Source of the DNA: Sinonovacula constricta
Lineage: Eukaryota; Mollusca; Bivalvia; Cardiida; Solecurtidae
Length of the DNA stretch: 64,000 bases
NCBI GenBank assembly: GCA_007844125.1
Contig: CM017567.1
Coordinates: 2,847,660-2,911,659, forward strand
Direction of reading: 5' to 3'
Positions 50,101 through 63,308 of the stretch are shown here, in pieces; position 1 is the stretch's first letter; each line of letters begins with the position of its first letter. The notes beneath the pieces are model-generated. The model saw only the letters and a program-made list of their open reading frames with translations, had not been told where the DNA came from and did no database searches. The position numbers and the translations under genes are program-made.

Positions 50101-53100
50101 ATTTTAAGCAAAATTTATTTAAAAAACAACCTACTGAAAACACTGCATATATTTCTTAAGTTCAGACGCATACTCGTTTTGTCGTTAGTAGATGTACTTG
50201 TGTATTAACAGCAATAGTTAGACATACATGGGTAGACTTTCTTGTATCTGTTCTTCTTAGCATTTTCTTTCTTCAATGCTTCTTCGTAATTTCTAGCCAA
50301 TCCATTCGGAAATTTCTGCAAGGTAATTTAGATAATAAATTTGAAGTGAAAAACAAAGTAAATATTTGTATTGAGTATTTAAACAATGCTTACCATTTTA
50401 GAGACACACATTAGGAATAACACAATAAATCTTTGGCGTATTTTGAGTATCCATAAATATCAAAGTAAACGCAAGTTCTAAAACACTAATAATTGTAGTG
50501 TCAACAATAAGCCTCACTAAAAGGCAAAAATATTCTATTTTATTGTATACTTTGTAAGAGTGCATGTCTGGTTTTACAATCTTAAACATTAATACACACA
50601 TATAATCGGGTGTTGCTTACTGCCCCTCCATTGATCTATGTTAAATAATTAAAAAAATGCTTTCTTAAAAAAAGAACTTCAATATTTATTAAGTGTATGC
50701 CATCAAATGTAATTATAATCATATGACTATACATGCATTACGATTCTAACAGCAAAATGTTTGCAAACACAAATTGTAATGTAGTATTACCATATGAATT
50801 AGTTTTCAAGTAAATAACACATGTGTTAGTTAAATAATAATTGGTTAGTTAAAACATCGTGCTGAATAAAGTTCAGTGCAAAAGGTTAAATCAGAATAGG
50901 TCAAAAAATAAAATGACTAATAATTAAAACAAGGAAATATACTATGACGCACGGGAAACTAGTAAAATGGCAATAAAGAGGCTCAATTTAGGACCGTGAT
51001 TGATGCATACCTCAAAATCTAAGCGGAAAGAGTGAGTTGTGCACTGAATGAATGACACGATTGTCAAAAATATATGCGAGCTCAGTTCGGATGAGCAATT
51101 AGTTTAGACTATATATATAAGAAGTGCAAAATGGGAAAATGTTTCATTTAGAGTTGGGAAACCTTGAATTCGTCATCGTAGTCAGAAAGTGTCTTCTTCG
51201 CCACAATCTCTACCAGTGTATCTAGGGTGACATGACATCTGAACAGACCTCCGGTGTTGTAGTACGTGTCATATACTCCTTCCACTCGACCTTTAAAAGA
51301 ATTAAAAATTGACTTTCTGTGGTAGAAGTAATATCCACATATAATTTAAGTAACGGGTACCCTCAGGCATGGCGATTGTATACAACAAATACAAAACAAG
51401 AGGCATTTTGTTATAAAACACTTGCATAGTCGTTTCAGTTTCACACATAAAAATTAATACTCTTAAGTAGGGTTAAAATACTACTCAAATTAACTCGACT
51501 TTTCTGCGTTATGATTTTTATGAAGTTTGTAAACAATATAAGGTACAGTATGCAAGCATTTACTGTCCAGTTTACCTCCAGTGGGATCAGACTCAGCACC
51601 ATCTGTTTCGTCCAAGAAGTCATCGTCTAGGTATGCCGTTATCTTAACCGGAGGTCCTGGGCTTATGCTGGCGTTCTCATAAATCACCGCGACATGGGGA
51701 TGTGTTGTGTTATCCTTCTTCTGCTTGCTGCTCGTAGCCGTCACCTTATTGGGTGTCGGGTACAGTGGTCCTGGTACCAGCGATATGGTAATGCTTTTTC
51801 ATTAGCCGTTATATTAAATATATATATCTTTTAGATCTTCATTGTTTGGTTTATCATAAACAATCGAAGATAGTGTTTGCCTTTTGGCGTAATATTAGAT
51901 TCATTATCCTGAATGTCTTAATATGTAATACCTAATATTAGATACGCATATATTGAATAGACTTCTTTTATATTTTATAGATCAGTTTGTCAGCTATTGA
52001 GGTTCGCTATTTTGCACAAGTTTAATCACATATTTACCTTCATGTTCTGTTGCATGGCATGGATGACTATTTTCCACGCTATTAAAATTACTATCATTGG
52101 CGGCGCCATTCAGTTTTGGTTTTCTGAAAATTATTTATACATGTGTTCAAATAATGAAATATGTCAGCTTATGTTTTGTATATGTCGCTGTCATCGGCAA
52201 ACGAACATGCACTTTTTCATTGCGACGTTTATTGTTCACATGAGCCGAGCATGGACTGATTGTACACAACCGGCTTCCTATCAATTTAATCATATAAGAA
52301 AGAAAATGTCTTAACTTATTAACATCTGAATATAAAACGGTATAAAACTATTCCATTAAAACGAGATAGATGCAATATGCAAAGAAACACATAGATGTAT
52401 ATGAATCTTTTATTTTGCTTTTGCATTAGATGTTTTTGAACATCCCAAACAGTCCCTACCTTCTTCTGGTCCACACCACTAAAACGACCATCACGACGAC
52501 CACAGCTATGGCGCTTGCTCCTGCCATGGCACCTGCTATAATAGATATGGTATCTGTGGTCTCTAGTGATTCACCAAACTGATTTTCTGCAAAGTTGTTC
52601 GTGGAAGTGCCATGCATATCATCAGTCGTTGAATCCAGTGAAACTAGTGTCTTTAATGTACTGACAGTTTGGTTTCCCGAGGTTGCAGGTGTTTCAGCTG
52701 TTGAAAATGGTGTAGATGTCGACTGAAGTCGCGTTGTTTTTGGCAAGATAGTTTCAAGATCTGTATTTGTTGTAAGCCTTGTCATAAAATTTGGAGTCGC
52801 AGACGGTTGTGTTGTTGGTGATGTTGTTGCATCTGGTAAAATGATAATATTTAAGCTTCCGTGGAACATTGTGTAGAGGTTTGTCAATAGTAGGTTTCAC
52901 AATTTCGAATTGATATGAAAACAACCTGTAAAAATACTAACGTTATCAAGTCAGGAGTAACTTGCTCTTGTAACGAAGTTCTAAAAAGCGAAAATAATGA
53001 AGCTTCATAAATAAAAACCACGAGAAATGGGACAATTTAAACAGGTCGTAATGTATGTATGAGGAAGCAGTTTATGTAAAGAAGGAGAACAAGAATAGCA

Positions 53101-54878
53101 ATAGAAAAAAAAAGAATAGAGATGGCAGTTGATAAAATTCGCAATCCAATTGTACTTAACCAAATAAAATCACACATGTGAAAGAAACAATTCACAATAA
53201 TTAAACCAATAAGGAAATAAATAAAGAAAACGCACTTACTTTCAAAGAGGCACCATGCCTGCTTACAAGATAGACATGTGACATCAGCTTCATCATCAGC
53301 AGCACACGGGGAACATACTGTATAACCTTCATGGATATTATGCAAATAGTGATTTTTAGTGCAGTTTGTGCATTCTTGTCCGTTCTGGCAGGAAGTGCAA
53401 TTCTTTGGACAATTTGCACACCCGACACTTAATTCATAATAGCCAATATCACATCCGTTGGTACATTTGCCTGTACTGTCACATACTTTCCCAATGCAAG
53501 GCCCATAACATGATTGCATACAGTCTCTGCCATAATAACCATCTTCACATTTGTCACATGTTCCATTAGAACATGACGTACAGTAGGTGCCACATGGAAG
53601 ACACACGCCATTGCTTAAAAAGTCCTGGCTATGGCATGAGGTGCAGTGATCGGTCGAGTGAGAGCAGGTTAAGCATGTCGCAAAACACTGACTGCATTCG
53701 CTATTGTTCAAGTAATATCCGGATGTACACTCGGTACACGACAATTCTGAGCTACACTTGTGACAATGGCTGCTACACTGGTAACATACCTTGTTTAATA
53801 GAAAAAATCCTAGATTGCACTCTTCACAGTTATTTCCACCACTATTGCATCGAACGCAGTTTGGTATACAGGCTGAACAACAACCTGAATAATTTAATGA
53901 TCCATATACTTTTCTTTTCAATGGGACATGATACAAAAAGCAAAATCACAAGTAAACACTAAGCTAAGAAAGTTTTTTTTTTACATAAATGCATAATCTT
54001 ATTAATAAATGTTTATTAGAAATTTATAAAAGAACACATGAATGTTGTATTAAAGTATCTACCACATGCCAGTTTTCTAGATCAATACTGTCAAAATAAA
54101 TTATAATACTTTCGCATTATATTTATTTATTATTTTACCACGGAAGCTTTCATTACAATAGTTACAATTTCATTAATAAAACAGTACATACGTTTCTTCC
54201 CTGTCTCTTTATGCAACTAATGGCTATAACAACGAAAGCTTGCAAATGATTACCTATATTTAAAGTTAAAATGCTAACCGCTTTTCAGAAAAAAGTCATT
54301 GCAAAAATAAAGTCATCATCGGTGAAAGGAATCTTTATATTAGACTTCTTCAAAGTATAGACACATGATGGCATTTGGATGAATTGATATTTGCCCGTTA
54401 CATCAGCTACTTCGAGATTAATGAAGTTGTAAATATTCAGACATTTTCCGATCTCAAGTATTATGTCATTAGATCGTTAACGTAAGAAAAAATACAAGGT
54501 GCTATAGAATCTCATGACCTGATAGTATCAAATTTGCATGCCTGCAGATGTACTGGATTGAAAATACAACATCAATTAATAAATTCCTGCACATCAATTA
54601 ATGTAACAACACGTATGAATTCTAAAACAACTTTAATCTATTAAGTTGTCTTAATGTTGGGAGAATTAAAAGCTTTACATTGGGTTGAAATTGATTTATT
54701 TATTTTATATTATGTCCCAATGTATTAACATGTAACTAAAGGCGATTACTTCAATAAAAGGCAGTGGTTCATGATGTCATTTTTCAAAATATGTTACAAA
54801 TTTACACATTTGCTTAGAAGACAACTAAAAACATAAGTGTATACCTAAAACAGCAATGGTGAAGAGCACGTTCCACAT
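37929..54878 (-). CDS. Receptor-type protein tyrosine phosphatase with Cys-rich ectodomain (20 coding exons)
   Basis: Exons 5' to 3': 54878-54845, 53884-53240, 52832-52460, 51793-51576, 51290-51163, 50315-50228, 49935-49868, 49580-49544, 48457-48354, 48059-47934, 47095-46947, 46600-46441, 42166-42038, 41578-41482, 41125-41049, 40660-40526, 40188-40057, 39752-39592, 39369-39234, 38138-37929. They total 3207 bp in one frame, giving 1068 residues. The protein removes phosphate from tyrosine at the plasma membrane. Order: short signal peptide (MWNVLFTIAVLG), furin/EGF-like repeats (12-226), Ser/Thr stalk, membrane helix (~322-347), D1 (about 460-735), D2 (about 745-1010), tyrosine-repeat tail. 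The exon 4 acceptor and exon 17 donor (GTTGGT) are weak. Such phosphatases are typical of lophotrochozoan genomes. Confidence 0.9.
38941..39270 (-). repeat. ~112-bp tandem triplication of an exon edge
   Basis: Three units (about 39160-39270, 39047-39165, 38941-39052) share, on the plus strand, AACTGATAGCGA, TACCATTATAAG, CGATCT..AC, and CTATCCCTCACTTGCT. The first is the 3' end of phosphatase exon 19 with its donor and intron start. The other two keep a decayed coding end (FEQVRDILSMTILKV) and donor-like GTGAGA or GTCAGA. They are relics of partial exon duplication. Confidence 0.8.
39234..42166 (-). CDS. Phosphatase D1 end and D2 domain exons (13-19)
   Basis: Exon 13 finishes D1 (EQYRYLHHALVYAL). 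Exons 14-19 encode D2: KNRPGADIPG in place of KNRY, DYINAVYLD, FLVTQTPLQATVMDFLRLVF, and QFQFTGWLPG where WPD should be. The signature-like HCLTGAERSG keeps Cys953 and Arg959. Loss of the pTyr-loop tyrosine and the WPD aspartate points to a regulatory, weakly active or inactive D2, as in many tandem-domain receptor phosphatases. Confidence 0.9.
42167..46440 (-). other. Large intron 12 of the phosphatase
   Basis: Apart from repeat R3 the 4.3 kb holds no splice-supported exon on either strand. Frames of 60-110 codons here are unsupported. Confidence 0.5.
43431..44080 (+). repeat. Dispersed repeat R3 in phosphatase intron 12
   Basis: It aligns with 25995-26745 in the same orientation with few indels, including GGGCCAAACTGGGGTGCTTA, GGAGCGCTCCAG and CCGAGGATTTATCCGCAGTT. 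It sits in the 4.3 kb intron that separates the D1 signature exon from the end of D1, antisense to the gene. Confidence 0.85.
46441..51290 (-). CDS. Phosphatase D1 catalytic-domain exons (5-12)
   Basis: Eight exons encode a complete class I PTP domain. Visible motifs are EFKKFPNGLARNYEEALKKE; the pTyr loop KNRY (487-490) with VYPYDATRV; DYINASYI; GDMAYIAALG (usual form IAAQGP); FWRMVWQENV; KFERYWP; the WPD loop AWPD (622-624); and the signature HCSAGIGRTG with catalytic Cys656 and Arg662 split across exons 11/12. The Q loop QRVDMVQNV ends exon 12. All residues needed for catalysis are present, so D1 should be active. Confidence 0.93.
51576..51793 (-). CDS. Phosphatase juxtamembrane exon
   Basis: It encodes a Pro/Ser/Thr-rich, then acidic (DDDFLDETDGAESD) linker with VIYENAS, a YxN motif of GRB2 type. 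The frame and the donor (GTAAAC, phase 1) are clear. Only an acceptor AAAAAG at 51794 fits phase 2 from the previous exon; it lacks a pyrimidine tract. The better-looking acceptor TACCAG at 51771 does not fit the phase, so an unseen micro-exon is possible. Confidence 0.7.
52460..52832 (-). CDS. Phosphatase stalk and transmembrane exon
   Basis: Acceptor CATTTTACCAG, donor GTAGGG. About 95 Ser/Thr-rich residues form a mucin-like stalk with likely O-glycosylation, and some N-x-S/T sites (for example NATT at the exon start, NQT). A helix IIAGAMAGASAIAVVVVMVV and WTRR follow. The helix start (ISIIAGAMAGA) resembles that of the ITAM-like receptor (ESIIGIAVGAV). Confidence 0.85.
53240..53884 (-). 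CDS. Phosphatase ectodomain exon
   Basis: One phase-1/phase-1 exon (acceptor AAATTATTCAG, donor GTAAGT) of 215 codons, rich in cysteine. CxxC-spaced furin/EGF-like repeats run from CCSACIPNC to about residue 140. A block like the EGF units of MEGF proteins (CMQSCYGPCIGKVC) follows, then more CxxC repeats ending near CLSCKQAWC. The exon has the same phase and plan as exon 2 of the ITAM-like receptor, but its repeats are far less uniform, so it is older or under less homogenisation. Confidence 0.9.
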
Positions 54879-54917
54879 GCTGATTGCCTTTTCTCGACAT
54901 TAAACACGAAGCATCAT
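54845..54917 (-). CDS. Phosphatase exon 1: leader and signal peptide
   Basis: A CCTATTGCAG acceptor ends at 54918, so an upstream untranslated exon exists outside what I can define. The exon has a 39-base leader, then ATG at 54878 and MWNVLFTIAVLG, leaving in phase 1 at GTATAC. The leader holds an upstream open frame of five codons (MMLRV, stop) and another out-of-frame ATG, which could lower translation. Confidence 0.75.
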
Positions 54918-57900
54918 CTGCAATAGGTCAATAAAATTAATTAAGATTTTATTTTCACTTAAAACAAAACAAAATGCACACCTGCAAGAACATGGCTTTG
55001 CTTTGCTGTTTTTAGGAATGCATTTTATTTCAGCTTTTCTGTTTTAAAATATGTTTTACTTATATCTGCCAAACCATTACCGTAATACAAGGAAAGTTGT
55101 GCAATAAATTTGCTGAATACAATTTATTCATTTCATTAGTATTAAAATGTAAACATTTACCACAGCTCATGATTTGTTGAAAATAAACAAGAAATATGAA
55201 CTTTCCTTAGAAATGTAACAAAACTAAATCATTTAAGGTCGGTATTCTTATGACTTTATTAATATATCTACCACAAAAAACAAAGGCATATTTGGTTAGT
55301 TATTATGTATGGACATCTTAATTATGCTAATTTATATTATAATTCCAACGTTTATGTTTCATGTAAATTTTAGAGACAATAGGAACAACAGGTTGTTATA
55401 ACCTGATTCGTCATTCAACATGATGTATTTCTAAGTTTTCAATTTACAATATACCGGCATATTGACATAGGTAATTTATTATTGTAGTGTTTGTAGGAAA
55501 AACGAGTTTCGATCCACGAACCTACTTATCGAAAAGAAAAAAGAAACCGCTTTTTACTCACATCATTGGTTTTCTACTTCCTTAAACACATTAATGCAAT
55601 AAAATACAACAAAACATGACCATTGGCGTATACAAAAAAGACCTACATGTTGAAAAACAAACGTGGTATATTTAGTCACAATAAACGCTTTTACGCGTGA
55701 CGTCTGTGTGACAATTCAACCGACAATTGATACTTTATGAAAAGACACCACGTGGTGCAATTACGTTAAGTTGAGGTTTTACATGCGGAAGCCAAGTGCA
55801 ACACATTAGGTAAGAAAGTGTTTTATTATTCCGGAAATATGTCATGCTTAGCGAATTCTGTTTTGCAAGCTATCAGCACGTGTGAAATATCGTCTGCTAA
55901 TTAATTTGACAATTCAGGAAATGTATTTTTTCTATTGTTTTGGGTTTAAAATCCAACCCGTCCGTCAAGTTTTCACCTTGAATATGTTGTATACTTTCCT
56001 GTTTGACAGTATTAACGTATATTGGTGAGGTGTAAATATCAGGTTTTCAATAATTAAATCGAATACACTTGATTACTTTGTTCTTTTAACAGATTCTTTA
56101 AGGTTTCACATCCACTTGCCGAATAATCCAAAGTAACAGAAGATTCTGATCGCGTTTAATTATATACTTGTTAGTCAGGAATAAAACAATTATGTTTTTT
56201 TACCGTAAATTAAATCAAATTTACAGTAGTAAAAATTAAAAGTTTGTCATTTGCTGTACTTTTATATGATACGCTATTAGTTTGAGTCGACTTTCTTACC
56301 AGGAACTCTCATTAATGGAACTGCCTAAGTGTAGAATGCGGCTCCTGCACGCGACTATGTTTCCTTACGCAGGGTGAATAGCGCGGACATAATCGGGTGG
56401 TCGTGTTATAATGAAATAAAACAAGATCTTGAAAAGATATGCGGCGTTGCAAAGGCATTAACTTATACATTTTTATCACTTTTTAGAAAAAAAAGAACAA
56501 AGACACAACAATATATACTTTTACACCAGTCATCGCTCTATTCGCACCGTATAGTTCAGAATTTCCTCACCTTAAGGATACTAAAATTAACAAAGCAGTT
56601 AGACAGTGCGTGTGTGAACGATCTGCGTTGTAGTATATGGCAGAGATTAAGTTTAAATGAATGTAGGAGGAAGTGCACTATACACACTTATACTGTAGGG
56701 AATTGATTTAGAATTGTCTATGTCTGAAATGCCTGTGTAAATAACAATATACCCACCAATTACGGTATATGATGCTAAAAGGAGTTTCTACCAATGCGGG
56801 TAGCTCTGATGCATTCGGGCTAGCCTTGTGTCAGCATTTGTAAGTAGGTCAAAAGTGAGGTTAGACAGCTACGCCGAATAATTTTTAGCATCCGTGCGTT
56901 ATTGGCAAATATACCATGGTTTGTCGTTGAGAAGCTTGAATTTAAACTACTCAGACCAACGGCATACGTATTTCAATATATGAATATCTCAACTTCCAAC
57001 CATAGTATTCACAACACAGGGACAGCCAAATATGATTTCATGAATCAAACATGTTTGTTAACATGACGTCGTTTCCTGCTGTGAGGTTGCAAACAGTATG
57101 CATTCAATGCTATATTCTACAAAATAGCTGATTTTTGGATAGGTGATAAAAATAACCCAGCATTCGTGTTAACTGAATATTTAAAATATTATACTACTTG
57201 GATCAAACGATTGAAAACTTGGCAGAGCTACGTTTCGTATAATTTTATTTGACCAGTTTAATATTTTAGTATCCAGAGATCTTTGGTGTAAAGATGTAAA
57301 CAAACCAATGTATTGTACTTTTAAACAGAAAATATATCAAAAATGCCTTAAGGTTGGACGTCAGATACATGTGCGTAAAACGTCATGCTCATGACATGTC
57401 AGCTGGATGACTCACGCGATAAGCGACAGAGGAGTGACAAGTCAGCCACGCCCCAAGTTTCTGTTTAAACAGATCCTTTACCTCAGGTCAGAAAAAATAT
57501 GGAGAATTGAATTTACTGTTGTGAGTATTTCTTCTGTTCTAATTAAAAAAAAACCGCTTACCTTAAAGTTGTGTTGTTCATGTTTTATGTAGTACAAGGA
57601 TAGAGATAAAATATTGTATACCGTCTGCTAGACATAAGCATAAATTCCTAAAAGTGTAAGAGGACACAATATTTTCAACATATGAACACTATACACATTT
57701 TCCATCAGGCAAACACGATCTCGTATAAACCGTATTTTCGCAATATTATAAAATGTATATTCTTCAATATATGTTCGCATTAATATTATCCAAATATCGG
57801 CACGTTTCTTCTACATTGTATCACGTATACTTCAGCAAACGATACATAGAGAGAAAGAAGCGGTGTTACAGGTAAAACTACTTCTGATTTGTATTTCAAA

Positions 57901-59885
57901 CCGGAAGTAAATGTTAACATACCACATTAAATAGTAATCTACACCCCCTCCCTGTACACTATGTAAATAAATCGGCCTATACACCCACACAAGCACACAA
58001 AGCACACATCATCTCCTCTCTACTACTATACACGTACGCGCACACACACACTTACGCACGCACAAGCACACTCATTCACACACACGCACACACAAAACCT
58101 ATTTTACACAGTGGTTATTCAAATGTATTTATATTTTTTATATTAATTATATTTTTTCATAATTGTTTCCACTGTTTTGTACTTTTTTCCCCCAGATTAT
58201 GTTATGTGCATAGAAAAATAGCATAATAAAAATAGGATCATGTTTGGTTATTACCTAAATAGATACCAACGCGACTTTAGTAAAGTATATACTAATGAGA
58301 AACAGTGATTGTTCAATATATTTTGCCACTATAAAAGACATAATTACCCCTTTAATTGATGGATTTACATTTAAGACCCTGCTCTTTGTGGCGCTTTAAG
58401 ATATTTCATATCCATGATCTTTCTTGAAATCGTTTCTATCCTATGGATGGCGCCATGTTGTACTATAAACAACTAACGTGCGACGCTTCCGTGCATTAGA
58501 ACTTTTGGTCATTCTTCATGTAAGATAATTATCGGATTTTTTTTTTCAAATGTAGATGCATCCTAACTTGCGACATGAAATTGTTGACGTAAAATATGTT
58601 TATATTTGATTGTGTTAAATTGAATCTGTTTGAGGAAGTACCATGTACATGTCAAAATAAAATTATATACCAGATAAAACATACTTGATCTGAGCGTCAG
58701 AGTAAGGAAAATGATAATGATTTAAATGATTTATATTAGACACATAACAAAACTATCAATCTGTGAACAGTCAATAATGTTTAAGGTATTTGGTAAGAAA
58801 TAGTATTTTTTAAGGATTCCTCGAATCCTTATAATCTTTAAAGCAACACACACCGATTAACGTGTGTGTTTCTTGGCATGCGTGAGCAACACTTTGTTAA
58901 ACATAATCTACAGTAAGATTAAAAAGATGCACATACAATCTCCAGTGGTAAATTTAGTAAAATTGTGATATTTAAGGTAATTGGCGGAAATAATAATATT
59001 GAGAGTTGACTAAATGAATGGTCAACATGCGACGTATATGAAAATTTAAATACCATTATACAACAAACAATAAGATAATAAATAAGACGTAATTCTATGG
59101 GTATGGGGATTGGATAAGTAACAGTGTTTAACATAAACATGCAAATATATAATTTAAGTTTATATTTATATAGATTATTTTATAACAATTGAAATTCATG
59201 GAGAACTATACAAGACCATTAGTTTCATTCTAGGTACCTGTTTACTGTTTATTTAAAACACCATTAATTTCTTAGTAAGGTAAAAGCAACAGAGTAAAAC
59301 ACAATGAAAACACATGTCGGACCAGTAATACGAATGTTTAAGTAGGGTATAGTAAAATTGTGTTTTTGAATAATATCTCAGTTGTTTGTGTCTTCGATTG
59401 TATAAATTAATCTGTATTCAAGTGTTAACAGTTAAATCTTAACTGTTATGAACATTGTTCTAAGTGAACTAGTGACACAATGTCAAAGCTAACTGACATT
59501 TTAAGGATTTCCATTGACTAATGTTGGGAAGTTCCGGAAGTTCCTAACTGTTATTTTGTAGCACAATTAGTTTTATGACATTGTTAAGTACGAGAACACA
59601 TACTCGACATTGCTTACGGCGATACACCAATAAATAAATGAAAATTAAAATAAAGTTTACATGGTAGCTATCAACAACTTAAATATATAACGACATAAAC
59701 ACATTATTTTAAATAGAAATTACGACATCATAAATCTATGCTTTATATAAGGAACGCACAGATTCGCCACGTCCGTCTCAATGAAAAAAAAAATGAACGA
59801 TGTTAAATTTATTAACGTTTGGCTATTGCGTACTGCCTTTTAAAACTAAAATGATTATATTAGTATGCTGAACAATTCGTTTTAC
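54918..59885. other. Upstream region of the phosphatase, no gene seen
   Basis: It should contain the phosphatase promoter and at least one untranslated exon, which I cannot place. A CA/CG-rich stretch lies at 57975-58095. A 110-codon frame at 56374-56706 shows no domain, signal peptide or splice context. Confidence 0.4.
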
Positions 59886-60036
59886 CACTGTCGGTATCGC
59901 CATAGACCCTCTATCCCTCAAATAAGCGTTGTTGAAAACACTGACCGCCTGGTCGTTGGTTGCTTTCTCCATGAGAAGGGACACCACTCAGGAAATGCAG
60001 ATGCGCGCTGCTCCCATCCTGAAGGGTGAAACGGAT

Positions 60037-60291
<255 letters not shown>

Positions 60292-63198
60292 TTTTAATAA
60301 TAATAGCAATAATACATTTAGTACTATATAATACATTTAGTACTATTTTCTTCTTCATATATTAATATTTTTATATTATTATTATTTTCATTATTATTAT
60401 AATTATAATTATTATTATTATTATTAGTTATTATCATTATCATAACTGTCTTTCTTAATCTTATCATTACAAAATGGTCAAGACAAAGTAATTAGAATTC
60501 ACGAAGGTAACGTGGATTACTATAGGCCTTGGTTCCCGGCGCTGCCCGGCTGTTCTCTCCACCTCCCTGATTGTCTGCACCAGAGATTCGGCCCTGACAG
60601 GGACCTTTTCACCTGACGTCCAGCCCGTGTACTGGATATGTTGCTCCCTTAACAACTTTCTGCAATCAATGATACAGCTAAGATAAATACTGTATAAAAG
60701 TAACATCAAACAATTGGTAGAGAAGACGATGAAATATATCTGACCGGAGTTCAATGCATTCAGGGGTGTTATTCTATTTATTCTAAAAGTTAATTTGAAA
60801 ACCACCTTATATCATAATTAAAGTTAAATATAAATAATAACAACTGTAAATATGCCTTCAGTTTATACAAACCTACATCACAAGTACATAATAAAAGTAT
60901 ATGTAATTCGCACGAGCCGTTATATGTAATGAACTTAAAATTTCAAGCCACTTTCGGTAAAAGAATTAAAATTACTAAAAACAAACATATTTTCGTAAAA
61001 ATTACTCATCCTGAAAACAACAAGCTTACATACAATCCTTCATATATATTTTAAAACATTATAAGTGGTTAGTACTATCGCTGCAGCATCATCCGTTGTA
61101 AGTTAAATAAATATCCCTTCATACATACATTTTTACATGCACTGGGTAGTTAGATGTCTGTTAACATATCCCAGTGAAACTATACTGAAGACTGTTTAAT
61201 TGGAAAACATAGACATTTAAGATTCATGTGATTAATGTGATTGAATGTATACATAGTTGAAAATACTGTCTTTAAAGTATTGATTTTTGATATTAGTGAT
61301 TTATTTTGAAGAGTTACTGACCATTAAGAGAAATCACCAAACAAACGAAGATTCAAGGCATTTTAAACAGTTGCAGAAGGTCAGACAATTTCGGTGAATA
61401 TATTTAACAGCGAACACTTTTACCACGTGTCTATATTCATAAATGTCTCTAGCTAATATTCAACAAAATGCTAAACAGTTGAAAGTAATACATCTGAATT
61501 AAAGACAATACGAACTTTAAATGTACACAAAACATTGTATTAGAAACTAGTTTCCTGTATTGATTTTTCTAAAATAAACAAGAAATTTCATTGTTATTTT
61601 ATTCAATTTTTGTTCTCGCAGAAGAAAATTTGATTTTGTCTGATACGTTAGACATCTATAATAGTAAATGCGCCAATTGTCAACTCCTGTACGATCGCTG
61701 GTACGTATGTTTCAACGTTCTAAAGGTAACCCTATACGGATCCATGGAGACAATACAGTGGACGTGTTCCTGAAAGACGAGTCTGAGAAAGTCCTTTACG
61801 GTGGAGCGGAGTCTGGGCAATCAGGAACTTCCGGTTGGCAACATTGCCCTGTGGAAAGTATGGAAACAACATCTATTAGTTAAAAGTTCAAATATATTAA
61901 CGTTCCGATAAACATAACTAATAACATAACTTCACAAACTCTGGTTCTAGGGCTATATAGAATTACCTTAAAAGATATCCGTTTCGATATTTGACAGGGT
62001 AACAAGATCAAATTTATTCGAAAGCTTATATAAAATATTACATGATTCTCCATTTTTCGATTCTGTACACCCGCTACACATTTTACTTTGTTAAGGTAGT
62101 GTAAAATAGCGTTTTGATCGATGACGTCATGGACGTTATCATAATGTAGATCGTCTCATACTACGTTTTCACCAAGAATTGCTGTTAAATTTTCTTAAAA
62201 TGGTATATTGCCGATTATAATCTTGTGATGAAATGAATCTAACACAAGTTGTCATTTAATACAAACATTTGGAAAACTCGTCCAGGAAAAATGAAAGTAA
62301 GAACAAACGGTCCGTTTCTATATCGAAATATATAGACATAATTTTCTCGCTTTCTCTGTAATACATTTATAACTGTTTGTTTTCGATGATTTTCAATGAT
62401 TTCCAAATTCAAAACACCATATTTAACAGCAAAATAGACTTAAATATATGAGTTCAGTTTTAACTACGACAACAATTATTTGGATGAAAAAACACCAAGC
62501 TACTTATTGCATCAAATACAATGTGAACCCTTCTACATACAGCCAAGTTCACTGCATTGATATAGTAAGAGTCCCCGGATTTCCCTTGATGCGTCAGTTA
62601 AGGCCGGTGCATGTCACCTGCACGTTCTAAAGAAAGTAGTTTAACCTGATAGTTGTTATTTTTACTCACGTATTGTAGTTTGAACCTGAATATTCTCTAT
62701 TCGCGTTAAATTTCATTGCATTCGGCGCCATGTGACCTATAAAGTGTCCGTATGCCATAAAACCCAAAATACAAATACAAAAAATACAGAACAAAGAACA
62801 GAGAAAAGAACGTACGTTTTATGATACATTCTGAATATCCGATGTATTGTTTGTTTATTACCAAAAATAACCTTTACTTGGTTTACGATACGTTCTGGCT
62901 TAAATCCTCGTAGTTAATGTTTCAATCAGTGATAATCATAAAAAAGACGAACAATTCATCAATTACATTATGATGTCATTTAACATAAATGTAAATGTAT
63001 GTTTACTAGTATGGTAAAAACGTATTAAGAAATTACGTAAGTGAATATAAATGAATAAAAAACGTGATTGCATAACATATCATTGCACTCTACCTGGAAT
63101 ATATGCACCAGGTCTGTTCTTGTGAGATTTCTTCCTATTCTCAACAACCGTATTGTCTTCTTCCTTCAGCATCTCAATCCGCTGCAGCATTTTGTGTT

Positions 63199-63308
<110 letters not shown>

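Noticed and set aside
53366..53962. Plus-strand frames across the phosphatase ectodomain
   Set aside because: They are antisense to a well-supported exon and show no domain.
56374..56706. 110-codon plus-strand frame as a gene
   Set aside because: It begins at GTG, has no signal, domain or splice sites, and lies in AT-rich intergenic DNA.
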